DNA from: Legionella micdadei
GTDB taxonomy: Bacteria; Pseudomonadota; Gammaproteobacteria; Legionellales; Legionellaceae
NCBI RefSeq assembly: GCF_000953635.1
Contig: NZ_LN614830.1
Span: 3,054,501-3,118,500, forward strand
Length of the DNA: 64,000 bases
Reading direction: 5' to 3'
The notes beneath the pieces were generated by a model. That model was not told where the DNA came from. It made no database searches and saw only the letters and a list, made by a program, of their open reading frames with translations. The translations under genes were made by a program, and so were the position numbers. This document shows positions 1 to 8,532 of this stretch, in pieces. Position 1 is the first letter of the stretch. Each line of letters starts with the position of its first letter.

Positions 1-699
1 GCTGATTTTGTTTTGGCTAATCCGCCATTTAACATGAAGGAATGGTGGGATGGTTCACTGGATGGAGACAGTCGTTGGAAATATGGTAAGCCTTGTGAGG
101 GCAATGCGAACTTTGCGTGGATGCAACATATGTTGCACCACACCAGCCCTAATGGTGTAGTAGGCTTAGTACTCTCTAACGGTTCGTTGAGCACCAATAC
201 TACTGGTGAAAAAGAAGTACGCGAAGCAATCATCAAAGCAGATTTGGTCGAAGCGATTGTGGCTTTGCCATCTCAATTATTCAGTAATACTCAAATTCCA
301 GCTTGCATTTGGATATTAAACAAAAACAAAGCTCAAAAAGGCAAATCCTTATTTATTGATGCAAGACAAGTTGGATATATGCTTGACCGCAAGCAAAGAG
401 CTTTCTCAGATAATGACATCCATGAATTGGCTAATGTATTTCATAAATGGCGTAAAAATAATGGTTATGAAAATGTTGCTGGAAAGTATTACGAGGCTTC
501 TACAGAAGAAATTGCAAAACATGAATATATTTTGACCCCAGGGAGATATGTAGGGGCTGTTGATGTTAAAGATTATGGAGTGAGTTTTTCGGAGAAAATG
601 CAAGGTTTAACCGCCTTATTAGCTGAGCAATTTGCGGAATCGGCCAAGCTTGAGAAGCAGATTAGAAATAATTTATCGGAGCTTGGTTATGACCTATAG
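1..699 (+). CDS. hsdM: Type I restriction-modification methyltransferase subunit HsdM (5' end outside window)
   Basis: C-terminal part of the modification subunit that methylates adenine N6 in the HsdM2S and HsdR2M2S complexes. The frame is open from base 1, so the N-terminus and SAM motif I lie outside the window. Residues 7-10 from base 1 are NPPF, the catalytic motif IV of N6-adenine methylases. The remaining sequence (FNMKEWWDGSLDGD, then a helical tail ending LSELGYDL) fits HsdM. It overlaps hsdS by 11 bp, so hsdM, hsdS and hsdR form one operon on the plus strand. Family assignment is firm. Whether the missing 5' part is intact cannot be seen. Confidence 0.93.
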   Translation, partial: ADFVLANPPFNMKEWWDGSLDGDSRWKYGKPCEGNANFAWMQHMLHHTSPNGVVGLVLSNGSLSTNTTGEKEVREAIIKADLVEAIVALPSQLFSNTQIPACIWILNKNKAQKGKSLFIDARQVGYMLDRKQRAFSDNDIHELANVFHKWRKNNGYENVAGKYYEASTEEIAKHEYILTPGRYVGAVDVKDYGVSFSEKMQGLTALLAEQFAESAKLEKQIRNNLSELGYDL

Positions 700-2011
700 T
701 TTAATTAAACTCACCCTTGAAGAATGCGTGGAGCAATTGATTGATTACAGAGGTAAAACTCCTAAAAAAACAGATTCAGGTATTCCTTTGATTACGGCTA
801 AAGTTATCAAAAATGGGAAAATTCTACCACCCACTGAGTTTATTGCTGAAAATGATTATGAAAGTTGGATGCGGAGAGGTATACCAAAGGAGGGAGATGT
901 TGTTTTGACTGTTGAAGCTCCTTTAGGAGAAGTTGCTCAACTTGATTCAAGAAAAATTGCTTTAGCTCAAAGAGTTATTACATTGAGAGGAAAAAAAGAT
1001 CTTTTAAATAATACATTCCTAAAATATCTTTTGATGTCGAATGAGTTTCAGAGTGCTCTGAATGGCAGATCCAGTGGAACCACCGTTTTAGGGATAAAAC
1101 AATCAGAACTTAGAAAAATTCAGTTAACTTTCCCTTCTCTATCGATTCAAAAAAAAATAGCGCACATCTTATCTACCCTAGACAACAAAATCGAACTCAA
1201 CAAAAAAATCAATCAAACCTTGGAATCCATAGCGCAAGCCATTTTTAAATCATGGTTTGTGGATTTTGATCCCATTCATGCCAAGGCCAATGCTCAAAGT
1301 GAGGATGAGTACAATGCAATTGCAAAAGAGCTTGGCATTTCCAGAGAGATTTTAGATTTATTTCCCAATGAATTTGAAGAAAGTGAGCTGGGCATGATTC
1401 CCGATGGGTGGAGAGTGACAAAACTGGGCTCGCAAGTGGAAATAAAACGAGACAGCTCTCCACGCCCCATACAAAATTTTATTGTTGACACCGGTTATCA
1501 TTGGCTCAAGATAGCTGATGCAACTGCTGAGCCAAGTCCATTCATCCTTAAAACTAAAGAATATATAAAAGAATCAGGTTTAAAAAATACAGTCTATTTA
1601 AAATCAGGCTCTTTGATATTATCTAACAGCGCAACTCCCGGACTTCCAAAGTTTCTTGAGATAGATGCCTGTATACATGATGGGTGGTTATATTTCTCAA
1701 AAATTAATTTTTTTACAGAAATCTACTTGTATTTTTTATTCTTAGAGCTTCGCAATGACTTTATATCCAAAGGTAATGGTAGTATTTTCACAAATTTAAA
1801 AACAGATATTTTGAAGAACCAACAAGTTATACTTCCTTCTTCAATAATTGTTAAATTATTTACAGAGATAGTTTCAACTTTTTTCAATAAAATTAAAATA
1901 AACTGCAGAGAAATCAGCGAGTTAACTTGCATTAAAGAACTCATATTACCACCACTACTGTCTGGCCAAATAGATGTATCAAATCTAAACCTGGAACCAA
2001 AACATGATTAA
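689..2011 (+). CDS. hsdS: Type I restriction-modification specificity subunit HsdS
   Basis: DNA-recognition subunit that selects the bipartite target for HsdM and HsdR. About 440 aa, with the expected two half-repeats: a target recognition domain (about 1-160), a conserved helical region around QKKIAHILSTLDNKIELNKKI, a second recognition domain opening with SELGMIPDGWRVTKLG, and a C-terminal conserved region ending LLSGQIDVS. A longer frame starts at 632, but the ATG at 689 is preferred: it is preceded by CGGAG and gives the usual 11-bp overlap with hsdM. The second recognition domain is very AT-rich, as is common in these exchangeable domains. The target sequence cannot be predicted by eye. 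Confidence 0.92.
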   Translation: MTYSLIKLTLEECVEQLIDYRGKTPKKTDSGIPLITAKVIKNGKILPPTEFIAENDYESWMRRGIPKEGDVVLTVEAPLGEVAQLDSRKIALAQRVITLRGKKDLLNNTFLKYLLMSNEFQSALNGRSSGTTVLGIKQSELRKIQLTFPSLSIQKKIAHILSTLDNKIELNKKINQTLESIAQAIFKSWFVDFDPIHAKANAQSEDEYNAIAKELGISREILDLFPNEFEESELGMIPDGWRVTKLGSQVEIKRDSSPRPIQNFIVDTGYHWLKIADATAEPSPFILKTKEYIKESGLKNTVYLKSGSLILSNSATPGLPKFLEIDACIHDGWLYFSKINFFTEIYLYFLFLELRNDFISKGNGSIFTNLKTDILKNQQVILPSSIIVKLFTEIVSTFFNKIKINCREISELTCIKELILPPLLSGQIDVSNLNLEPKHD

Positions 2012-5000
2012 TGAAGATCAAGTTGAACAACTGGCTATCCAATGGTTCCAAGAACTAGGTTATGATTACTTATATGGTCCCGATATTGCGTATGATGGCA
2101 TAAACCCATTAAGAGCAGATTATCAATCTGTCCTCATTGAAAGGCGATTAAGCTCAGCCTTGAGTAGGTTGAATCCCAATGCGCCGGCCTCTACTATTGA
2201 AGAAGCTATAGCGAAACTTAAGAATCCACAAAAAGCCAGTCTCATTCAAAATAATTTGTCCTTTCACCACATGCTAACGCAAGGAATCGGATTGGAAGTG
2301 AAAACGGAAGATGGTTGGCAAGGTGAGCGGATTAAATTAATTGATTTTCATCACCCAGAAAATAATGATTTTCTGATCGTGAACCAGTTTACGCTGAAAG
2401 GCAGTAAGATGAATCGCAGGCCAGATATTGTAGTTTTCATCAATGGTATCCCTATCTCTGTGATTGAGCTAAAAAACCCTGCGGATGAATCTGCTGATAT
2501 TTTTAAGGCTTATAATGACTTGCAAACCTACAAACAGGAAATTGAAGATTTATTCATTTTCAATGAGGCTTGCATCATTAGTGATGGAATTAATGCTCGA
2601 ATCGGTTCGCTAACTGCCTCAGAAGAACGTTACATGTATTGGAGAACCGTCAAGGATGAAGCAGATAGACCTTTATTGTCCTATGAATTGGAAATTTTAA
2701 TTCGTGGTTTTTTTGATAAAGCTTTGCTGTTGGATTACTTACAGTATTTCATATTATTTGAAGATAATGGCAAGTCTATTATTAAAAAAATTGCTGGGTA
2801 CCATCAGTTTCATGCAGTTAGAGAAGCTGTGAATTCGGTAATTGAAGCCGCTAAGAAAAAACACCGTAAAGGTGGTGTGGTCTGGCATACTCAAGGCTCT
2901 GGTAAATCAATTTCCATGGTGTGTTTTGCCAGCAAATTGACCAAGCAAGCAGAAATGAAAAACCCAACTTTGTTGGTGGTAACTGATCGCAATGATCTCG
3001 ACGGTCAGCTGTACGGCACCTTTTGCAAATCAACACAACTGCTTGGCCAACAGCCGGTGCAAATGGATAGTATCGATGCCTTACGTGAGTATCTGAGCAA
3101 CAAGCCTGCGGGTGGCATTATATTCACCACCATTCAAAAATTTTCTTTGAAAAAGGATGAAGAGCATTTCCCTTTGCTGTCAGATCGGGAAAATATTGTG
3201 GTGATTGCTGATGAAGCGCATCGCAGTCAATATGGTTTTGATGCCATGCTTGATGACGATGGTAGTTTTAAATATGGCTATGCTCAACATTTACGAGACG
3301 CTGTTCCCAATGCGACCTTTCTTGGATTTACCGGAACACCTATTGAAGGTACAGATCGCGATACACGAGCTGTGTTTGGTGATTACATTTCCATTTATGA
3401 TATTGAAGACGCAGTTAAGGATGGCGCAACAGTTCCAATCTATTATGAAAGCCGTTTGGCCAAACTTGATTTAGATTCTGAAATCCTCAAAGAAATTGAT
3501 GAGGATGTGAGTTGTTTGGTTGAAGATGAAGAGCTGGCGAATCGAGAACAATTCAAAAGCAAATGGACGGCATTGGAAAAATTGGTTGGTGCTGAACAGC
3601 GAATAAAACAAGTAGCACATGATCTAGTTTGCCATTTTGAAGAACGAACCGCAGCCATACGCGGTAAAGGGATGATTGTTGCGATGAGCCGACATATTGC
3701 CGTTCGCATGTATGATGTCATTATTGCTGAGCGCCCAGACTGGCATAGTGAGGATCCCCTCAAAGGTAAAATAAAAATTATCATGACAGGTACAAAAAGT
3801 GACGATACCATCATGCAACCACATTTGTATTCTAAAAAAATTAAAGAAGACATTGAAAAAAGGTTTAAGGATCCAGACGATGAGCTGCAACTAGTGATCG
3901 TTCGTGATATGTGGCTCACCGGTTTTGATGCCCCCTGCGCCCATACAATGTACATCGACAAACCCATGAAAGCGCACAATCTCATGCAAGCTATTACTCG
4001 AATCAACCGGGTATTCAAGGATAAAAAAGGTGGTGTAGTCGTTGACTATATTGGAATTGCCAGTGAACTTAAGTCAGCACTCAAAGATTATGCTAATTCA
4101 GGAGGCAAAGGACGAACCACTGTAGACGTAGCCGAAGCATTGGCTGAATTTTTAAAGCGTCTAGATATTGTTCGCAATATGTATCATAGCTTTGATTATT
4201 CTGCCTATCAAACTAATGCTCATCAACTTCTGGTTCCTGCTGCCAACCATATTCTTGGTTTGGATGATGGAAAAAAACGCTATTTAGATGAGGTTCTCGC
4301 TTTATCAAAAGCATTTAGCCTATGCGCCACAACAGACGAAGCCAGAATATGCCGCGAAGAGGTTGCATTTTTTCAAGCAATCAAGTCGGTTATCCAAAAA
4401 GCATCTCGCTCTAATCGAAAAGGCATTGATAAGCAGGCCGCTATCAAACAAATCATTGATAATGCAATTATCTCTGAAGGTGTAGAAGATATTTTCGAAT
4501 TAGCAGGATTAGATAAACCGAATATTGGTATTTTGTCAGAGGAGTTTCTGGAAGATGTTGCACACATGCCCTATAAAAACCTGGCAGTTGAGTTATTAGA
4601 AAAACTCATCAATGACAATATCAAAGCCAAGACCCGATGCAACGTGATTCTGGAAAAGAAATTCAGTGAACGGCTACAAGCATCAATGAACAAGTATCAC
4701 AACCGTGCAATCCAAACTGCACAGGTTATCGAAGAGTTGATTCAAATGGCTAAGGACATGGCTAAAGCAACACAGCATGGCCAAGATCTTGGGTTAAATG
4801 ATGATGAACTCGCTTTCTATGATGCACTGGCTGAAAATGAAAGCGCTATCCGAGAGTTGGGTGATGAAACTTTAAAGAAAATTGCCCAAGAGTTAACACT
4901 AAAACTACGTAATAGTATAAGTGTAGATTGGCAAAAGAGAGATAGTGTCAGAGCAAAAATGCGCAACTTAATTCGCATTATATTACGGAGATATAAATAT

Positions 5001-5084
5001 CCACCAGATAAGCAAGCTGATGCAATCAATTTGGTTATGGATCAAGCAGCTGCTTTGAGTGATCAGTGGAGCCAAAGATTATGA
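2004..5084 (+). CDS. hsdR: Type I restriction enzyme ATPase/endonuclease subunit HsdR
   Basis: Motor and nuclease subunit that translocates DNA and cuts it away from the recognition site. Full length at 1026 aa. An N-terminal PD-(D/E)xK nuclease core is visible as VIELKNP near residue 153. It is followed by SF2 helicase motifs: Walker A TQGSGKS (about 297-304), DEAH box (about 402-405), TGTP, a TGFDAPCAHTMYID segment (about 638), and QAITRINR as motif VI. It overlaps hsdS by 8 bp and ends the operon. No frameshift or missing motif is seen, so the restriction side looks active. Confidence 0.95.
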   Translation: MINEDQVEQLAIQWFQELGYDYLYGPDIAYDGINPLRADYQSVLIERRLSSALSRLNPNAPASTIEEAIAKLKNPQKASLIQNNLSFHHMLTQGIGLEVKTEDGWQGERIKLIDFHHPENNDFLIVNQFTLKGSKMNRRPDIVVFINGIPISVIELKNPADESADIFKAYNDLQTYKQEIEDLFIFNEACIISDGINARIGSLTASEERYMYWRTVKDEADRPLLSYELEILIRGFFDKALLLDYLQYFILFEDNGKSIIKKIAGYHQFHAVREAVNSVIEAAKKKHRKGGVVWHTQGSGKSISMVCFASKLTKQAEMKNPTLLVVTDRNDLDGQLYGTFCKSTQLLGQQPVQMDSIDALREYLSNKPAGGIIFTTIQKFSLKKDEEHFPLLSDRENIVVIADEAHRSQYGFDAMLDDDGSFKYGYAQHLRDAVPNATFLGFTGTPIEGTDRDTRAVFGDYISIYDIEDAVKDGATVPIYYESRLAKLDLDSEILKEIDEDVSCLVEDEELANREQFKSKWTALEKLVGAEQRIKQVAHDLVCHFEERTAAIRGKGMIVAMSRHIAVRMYDVIIAERPDWHSEDPLKGKIKIIMTGTKSDDTIMQPHLYSKKIKEDIEKRFKDPDDELQLVIVRDMWLTGFDAPCAHTMYIDKPMKAHNLMQAITRINRVFKDKKGGVVVDYIGIASELKSALKDYANSGGKGRTTVDVAEALAEFLKRLDIVRNMYHSFDYSAYQTNAHQLLVPAANHILGLDDGKKRYLDEVLALSKAFSLCATTDEARICREEVAFFQAIKSVIQKASRSNRKGIDKQAAIKQIIDNAIISEGVEDIFELAGLDKPNIGILSEEFLEDVAHMPYKNLAVELLEKLINDNIKAKTRCNVILEKKFSERLQASMNKYHNRAIQTAQVIEELIQMAKDMAKATQHGQDLGLNDDELAFYDALAENESAIRELGDETLKKIAQELTLKLRNSISVDWQKRDSVRAKMRNLIRIILRRYKYPPDKQADAINLVMDQAAALSDQWSQRL

Positions 5085-5253
5085 AATTTATTTTTTATCT
5101 GTGATTAAAATGGATTTCGTATCTTAAGCACTAAAATATCAAAAAAGATTGGCAGTAAGATCTGGTTTGATCTATTACTACTTTTAATTAAATTTGTTAA
5201 AGATGAAATATCTGAGAGTGGATCTCTAGAGCCAGAAAAAAGGAATTTTATAT
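5085..5253 (+). other. Short AT-rich interval between hsdR and an IS-interrupted gene
   Basis: No gene is recognised here. The last part (AAAAAGGAATTTTATATG, ending at 5254) looks like the ribosome-binding site and start codon of the downstream membrane-protein gene, cut off from its body by the IS256-family insertion. Confidence 0.5.
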
Positions 5254-5261
5254 GAAAGATA
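5254..5261. repeat. Target-site duplication of the IS, left copy (GAAAGATA)
   Basis: GAAAGATA immediately precedes the left IS end and recurs at 6605-6612 immediately after the right end. Eight base pairs is the usual duplication length for IS256-family elements. Confidence 0.9.
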
Positions 5262-6604
5262 GGTAGTGTTTAAATAACTGTGTCATCTCTTTTAACTTGT
5301 TATAATTTCAACACTTAAAAGAGGTGCCCATGAGTAAGAATAAAAAGATAGATTTATCCAATTTTGATTTCAATGATTTTAAGTCTGAAGCCTTAACGCA
5401 ATTAAAGTCTGGCCAGTCCCTTACTGGTAAAGACGGTATCTTAACTCCTCTGATCAAAGAGCTTCTTGAAGCAGCCTTAGAAGGTGAAATGGAGGCTCAC
5501 ATTTCTGATTGTCATGATTCAGGCCTAACCAATCGTCGCAATGGCAAAACATCCAAGTTAATGAAATCTACAACTGGTATTTTTGAATTAGACACTCCAC
5601 GGGACAGAGAAGGACTTTTTGAGCCTGAAATTGTTAAGAAGCGCCAAACAGTATTGAATGAGTCATTAGATAATAAAGTGCTGGCCTTATATGCCCTAGG
5701 TATGAGCTATGAAGCCATTAGTGAGCACCTGGCTGAAATGTATGGTCTAGACGTATCCTCAGCTAAAATAAGCCTCATCACGGATAAATTGTTGCCTATG
5801 ATTACCGAATGGCGCAATAGGTCTTTAGAGTCTATATATCCTATTGCCTTTTTAGACGCGATGCATTTTAAAGTACGTGTTGAGGGCAAAGTCACAAGTA
5901 AGGCATTTTACACGGTCCTTGCCGTTACTCCTGAGGGCAAGAAAGATATTTTAGGGCTTTATTTGTCAGAAACTGAAGGCGCGCGGTTTTGGCTTGGTGT
6001 CTTAAATGACCTTAAAGCACGAGGGGTAGAAGATATTCTTATTGCGAGTATCGATGGACTTAAGGGTTTTCCCGAAGCTATTGCTGAAGTCTTTCCTAAA
6101 ACAGAAATCCAACTATGTGTAGTTCACCAAATACGAAACTCCCTGAAGTATGTTGTTAGTAAAGACCAAAAGGCATTCATGGCTGATTTAAAGCTTGTGT
6201 ATAAGGCCTCTAGCAAAGATTTAGCTGAGCATCATTTGCTTGAACTAGAGGAGAAATGGGGCAAGAAATACCCAGCAGTTATGAAGTCATGGAATAATAA
6301 CTGGGAGGCTTTGTCTCAATACTTCAAATACCCCGAAGAGCTAAGACGTATCATTTACACCACGAACATCGTAGAGGGGTTCCATCGCCAAATTCGCAAG
6401 TACACCAAAAACAAAGGCGCTTTCACTAGTGAAAACGCACTGATAAAGCTTATTTATTGTGCCTGCCAAAAAGTACTGGAAAAATGGAGTCAGCCCATGC
6501 ACAATTGGGCGCTTATCGCGTCTCAGCTTCATATTTATTTTGAAGACCGTATGAACCTGAGACTTAGATAATCAATGAGGTGACACAGTTAGATGAACAC
6601 TCTC
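5262..6604 (+). mobile_element. IS256-family insertion sequence, complete, 1343 bp
   Basis: The element has 28-bp imperfect terminal inverted repeats. The left end reads GGTAGTGTTTAAATAACTGT and the complement of the right end reads GAGAGTGTTCATCTAACTGT; both continue with GTCA and share the inner GTGTCA block. One transposase gene fills it, and identical 8-bp direct repeats flank it. Identical duplications and an intact transposase suggest a fairly recent insertion. It split a small membrane-protein gene directly behind its ATG. Confidence 0.93.
5330..6571 (+). CDS. IS256-family (Mutator-type) transposase
   Basis: DDE transposase of the IS256/MULE superfamily that catalyses movement of the surrounding element. 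413 aa, within the family range. Recognisable parts are ELLEAALEGEMEAHI near the N-terminus, the catalytic aspartates in AFLDAMHFKV and ASIDGLKGF, the LCVVHQIRNSLKYV segment, and the glutamate in TTNIVEGFHRQIRK. The ATG at 5330 is chosen over the GTG six bases upstream because AGAGG lies six bases before it. A TATAAT (5301-5306) just inside the left terminal repeat may serve as the -10. No disabling mutation is seen. Confidence 0.95.
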   Translation: MSKNKKIDLSNFDFNDFKSEALTQLKSGQSLTGKDGILTPLIKELLEAALEGEMEAHISDCHDSGLTNRRNGKTSKLMKSTTGIFELDTPRDREGLFEPEIVKKRQTVLNESLDNKVLALYALGMSYEAISEHLAEMYGLDVSSAKISLITDKLLPMITEWRNRSLESIYPIAFLDAMHFKVRVEGKVTSKAFYTVLAVTPEGKKDILGLYLSETEGARFWLGVLNDLKARGVEDILIASIDGLKGFPEAIAEVFPKTEIQLCVVHQIRNSLKYVVSKDQKAFMADLKLVYKASSKDLAEHHLLELEEKWGKKYPAVMKSWNNNWEALSQYFKYPEELRRIIYTTNIVEGFHRQIRKYTKNKGAFTSENALIKLIYCACQKVLEKWSQPMHNWALIASQLHIYFEDRMNLRLR

Positions 6605-6612
6605 GAAAGATA
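6605..6612. repeat. Target-site duplication of the IS, right copy (GAAAGATA)
   Basis: Exact copy of 5254-5261 abutting the right terminal inverted repeat. Confidence 0.9.
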
Positions 6613-7285
6613 ATATCACTATGTCATACCTGACAGCCTTTTTATTTGTTTTATCTCTAATTTATTATCTTGGATATTTTTATGGTTTAGGAATTCCGCC
6701 CTCTTCTATTCCATTGACAGTTATAGATATAACAAATGGAATTTGTCTAATTTACCAATTGCGTTATCTGGAATATTGGTAGGCATTATATTAAAAATGT
6801 TGTTTAGTTTTTCTAGTGATTTAAATCAATATTCTAAAAATACTGAGGAAAAAGTTCAAATTCATACTTCTGATGTTGTTTACTCTATATTTTTATTTAT
6901 TATTTTCTTTATACTTTTATCGACTATTGCATTTAAGGGATTCACTTTATTGATTTCCTTTCTTGCTTTTCTGTCCTTTTTGAGTTTTATAAAATCTTTA
7001 CCAATTGTTCCTATAATATTAAAAATAATAATTAACCTAATGGTTATTGTATACTCTTTGGGATTTATGTCAGGATATTTCAAGTACTACTCAACTAAAA
7101 ATCTTGAGCAGATAACTTTAACAAACATGCAAATTTATCAATCTAAAATATTAGCTAATCTTTCTACAGGAATACTAGTTAAAAATAATGACCATATAGT
7201 GTTCATAAATAATTCTTTGATTCAGTCTATTGAATACTCACCCGTGCGTTCCAATTTTGATGCAAACAAAAATAAAGGTAGCTAA
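6605..7285 (+). pseudogene. Small membrane-protein gene interrupted by the IS and probably frameshifted
   Basis: Removing the IS and one copy of GAAAGATA joins the ATG at 5252 to sequence here, giving an open frame that begins MKDNITMSYLTAFLFVLSL. It continues as membrane-like sequence (YYLGYFYGLGIPPSSIPLT) and stops at a TAG just after 6780. A second frame, open from about 6743 to 7285, continues the hydrophobic character (ALSGILVGIILKMLF, SIFLFIIFFILLSTIAF, IVPIILKIIINLMVIVYSL). This suggests a frameshift near 6735-6745. I see two to four membrane segments and no recognised family. Its TTG start at 6743 would be weak, so a separate intact gene is less likely. Confidence 0.6.
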
Positions 7286-7481
7286 ATTGCAATTTTTCAT
7301 CTTTTTTCCATCCAGCTTTTGGGCAGATATTGGGTACTTTTCTAAAATTTTTGGGCATATTTTGGGTGATTTTTGAGCCAACGAGAAACCACAAAAGACA
7401 ACTTCAATTATGAAAAATTATGGTTTAACTCATTGATTTACAAGGGTTTATGATGGTCTTTAGTGGTCTTTGATGGTTTGA

Positions 7482-7515
7482 ATAATTGGTGGAGGCGGCG
7501 GGAATTGAACCCGCG
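7482..7515. repeat. Attachment site of the conjugative element, distal copy (attL)
   Basis: These 34 bp are identical to 39764-39797, where they form the 3' end of ssrA. The similarity reaches further left: 7444-7468 matches 39726-39750 over 25 bp with one mismatch, and both blocks sit 13 bp from the core. To the right the copies diverge at once, since only the 39.8-kb copy continues into functional ssrA. This is the expected footprint of integrase-mediated insertion at the tmRNA gene. Confidence 0.93.
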
Positions 7516-7568
7516 ACAATTTTTCATAACCAATTGATTTTTATGGGCTTAACTTATTTCTTACTAAT

Positions 7569-7590
7569 TTTGGGGCGTAAATGGGGCTTT
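7569..7590. promoter_or_regulatory. Putative integrase arm-type motifs, left end
   Basis: TTTGGGGC (7569-7576) followed by ATGGGGCTTT (7581-7590). The same TTTGGGGC unit occurs at 39601-39608 and 39632-39639 at the other end of the element. Similar short direct repeats flank attachment cores in many tyrosine-recombinase islands and bind the integrase N-terminal domain. The assignment is inferred from position and repetition. Confidence 0.5.
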
Positions 7591-7614
7591 TTTGACACTC
7601 CTTACCTTCACCTA

Positions 7615-7633
7615 AGATCACAATCTGTGATCT
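7615..7633. promoter_or_regulatory. Palindrome of the TCACA-N3-TGTGA type
   Basis: Perfect 8-bp arms AGATCACA and TGTGATCT separated by ATC. The arrangement matches the palindromes in front of the S24-type repressor at the opposite end (38625-38647 and 38658-38680). It is inferred to be an operator for that repressor, placed between the attachment core and the abiE genes. Confidence 0.5.
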
Positions 7634-7692
7634 CAAGTTTAAACATCTTAATTTGAGATACATTCTTGATTTCATGCAATATACTCTCTAAA

Positions 7693-7711
7693 CTTAACAA
7701 AAAGTGTTAAG
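7693..7711. promoter_or_regulatory. Inverted repeat in the abiE promoter region
   Basis: Perfect arms CTTAACA and TGTTAAG around AAAAG, about 30 bp before the abiEi start. AbiEi antitoxins of characterised AbiE systems repress their own operon by binding inverted repeats in the promoter, so this is a plausible autoregulatory operator. Confidence 0.55.
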
Positions 7712-7740
7712 TATATAAAGTGGATTGCATTGGGGTCATT

Positions 7741-8532
7741 GTGAACACAACGAATTATTTGAATCATTTAGCCGCCCAAGGCCAACACTGTTTTACAACA
7801 GACGACATGATGCATGCACTTAAAATGTCACAAACAGCGGTATGGGCTGCGATTACTCGTCTTGAAAAAAAGGGTGTTATTGCTACACCTCATCGGGGAT
7901 TTCATATTATTGTCCCACCTGAATTTCAACGTCCGGGCTGCCTCCCACCCGACCAGTTTATTCCTGATTTAATGACTTATTTGCAAATACCTTATTATGT
8001 TGGTCTTTTAAGTGCTGCTCAATATTATGGCGCCTCACATCAGCAAGCTCAAACTTTTCAAGTGCTTGTTCCCAAAAACCGAAAAAAAATTCAATGCGGG
8101 CAAATACGAGTTGAGTTTATTGCTAGAAAAAATATCTATGACATTCCGACGAAAAATTTTAATACACCTAAAGGCTATGTAAAAATATCGAGTCCAGAAG
8201 CGACAGCATTGGATCTGGCTAACTATCCAATGTATTGCGGAGGGCTAAGTAATGTTTTGACTACACTGGAAGAACTTGCCGAGCAAATACAACCACAGGC
8301 GTTAGAGCGCTTAGCAAATCAATTACCTTCATCACCACAGTTGCAACGGCTTGGATTTATGTTTGAAGCTGGACAATTAGATGAACTTGCTATGGTCATA
8401 GAAACTATTTTGCGAAAACGAACTATTCGTGCTGTGGCATTGGTGCCCAAAATAACGAATCAGGATATGGATAAACCCATTAATAAACGATGGAAAGTAA
8501 TTCAAAATGAAATGTTAGAGAGTGATTTATGA
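7741..8532 (+). CDS. abiEi: AbiEi-family antitoxin / autorepressor
   Basis: Antitoxin and transcriptional regulator of a type IV AbiE toxin-antitoxin pair linked to abortive infection. An N-terminal winged-helix region (DDMMHALKMSQTAVWAAITRLEKKGVI) is followed by the AbiEi segment PYYVGLLSAAQYYGASHQQ and ISSPEATALDLANYP. I prefer the GTG at 7741 (MNTTNYLNHLAAQG, preceded by GGGG); a GTG at 7720 in the same frame would add seven residues. About 263 aa. The stop overlaps the start of abiEii (ATGA), which gives translational coupling. A perfect inverted repeat sits upstream, as expected for autorepression. Confidence 0.87.
   Translation: MNTTNYLNHLAAQGQHCFTTDDMMHALKMSQTAVWAAITRLEKKGVIATPHRGFHIIVPPEFQRPGCLPPDQFIPDLMTYLQIPYYVGLLSAAQYYGASHQQAQTFQVLVPKNRKKIQCGQIRVEFIARKNIYDIPTKNFNTPKGYVKISSPEATALDLANYPMYCGGLSNVLTTLEELAEQIQPQALERLANQLPSSPQLQRLGFMFEAGQLDELAMVIETILRKRTIRAVALVPKITNQDMDKPINKRWKVIQNEMLESDL

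Larger units (their letters stand above)
7286..7719. other. Junction between two islands (attachment site and flanking motifs)
   Basis: This 434-bp interval has no gene. It holds TTTTGGG motifs on the left of the core (about 7317-7369), the 34-bp ssrA-derived repeat (7482-7515), TTGGGGC-type motifs on the right (7569-7590), a TCACA-N3-TGTGA palindrome (7615-7633), and the abiE promoter region with its own inverted repeat (7693-7711). Confidence 0.7.

Noticed and set aside
3443-4018. 191-aa minus-strand frame inside hsdR
   Set aside because: It is the shadow of a well-supported gene with intact helicase motifs; its composition is not protein-like.
6743-7285. Independent intact membrane gene
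   Set aside because: It would need a TTG start with no ribosome-binding site, and hydrophobic coding continues upstream in a shifted frame; a broken gene explains this better.
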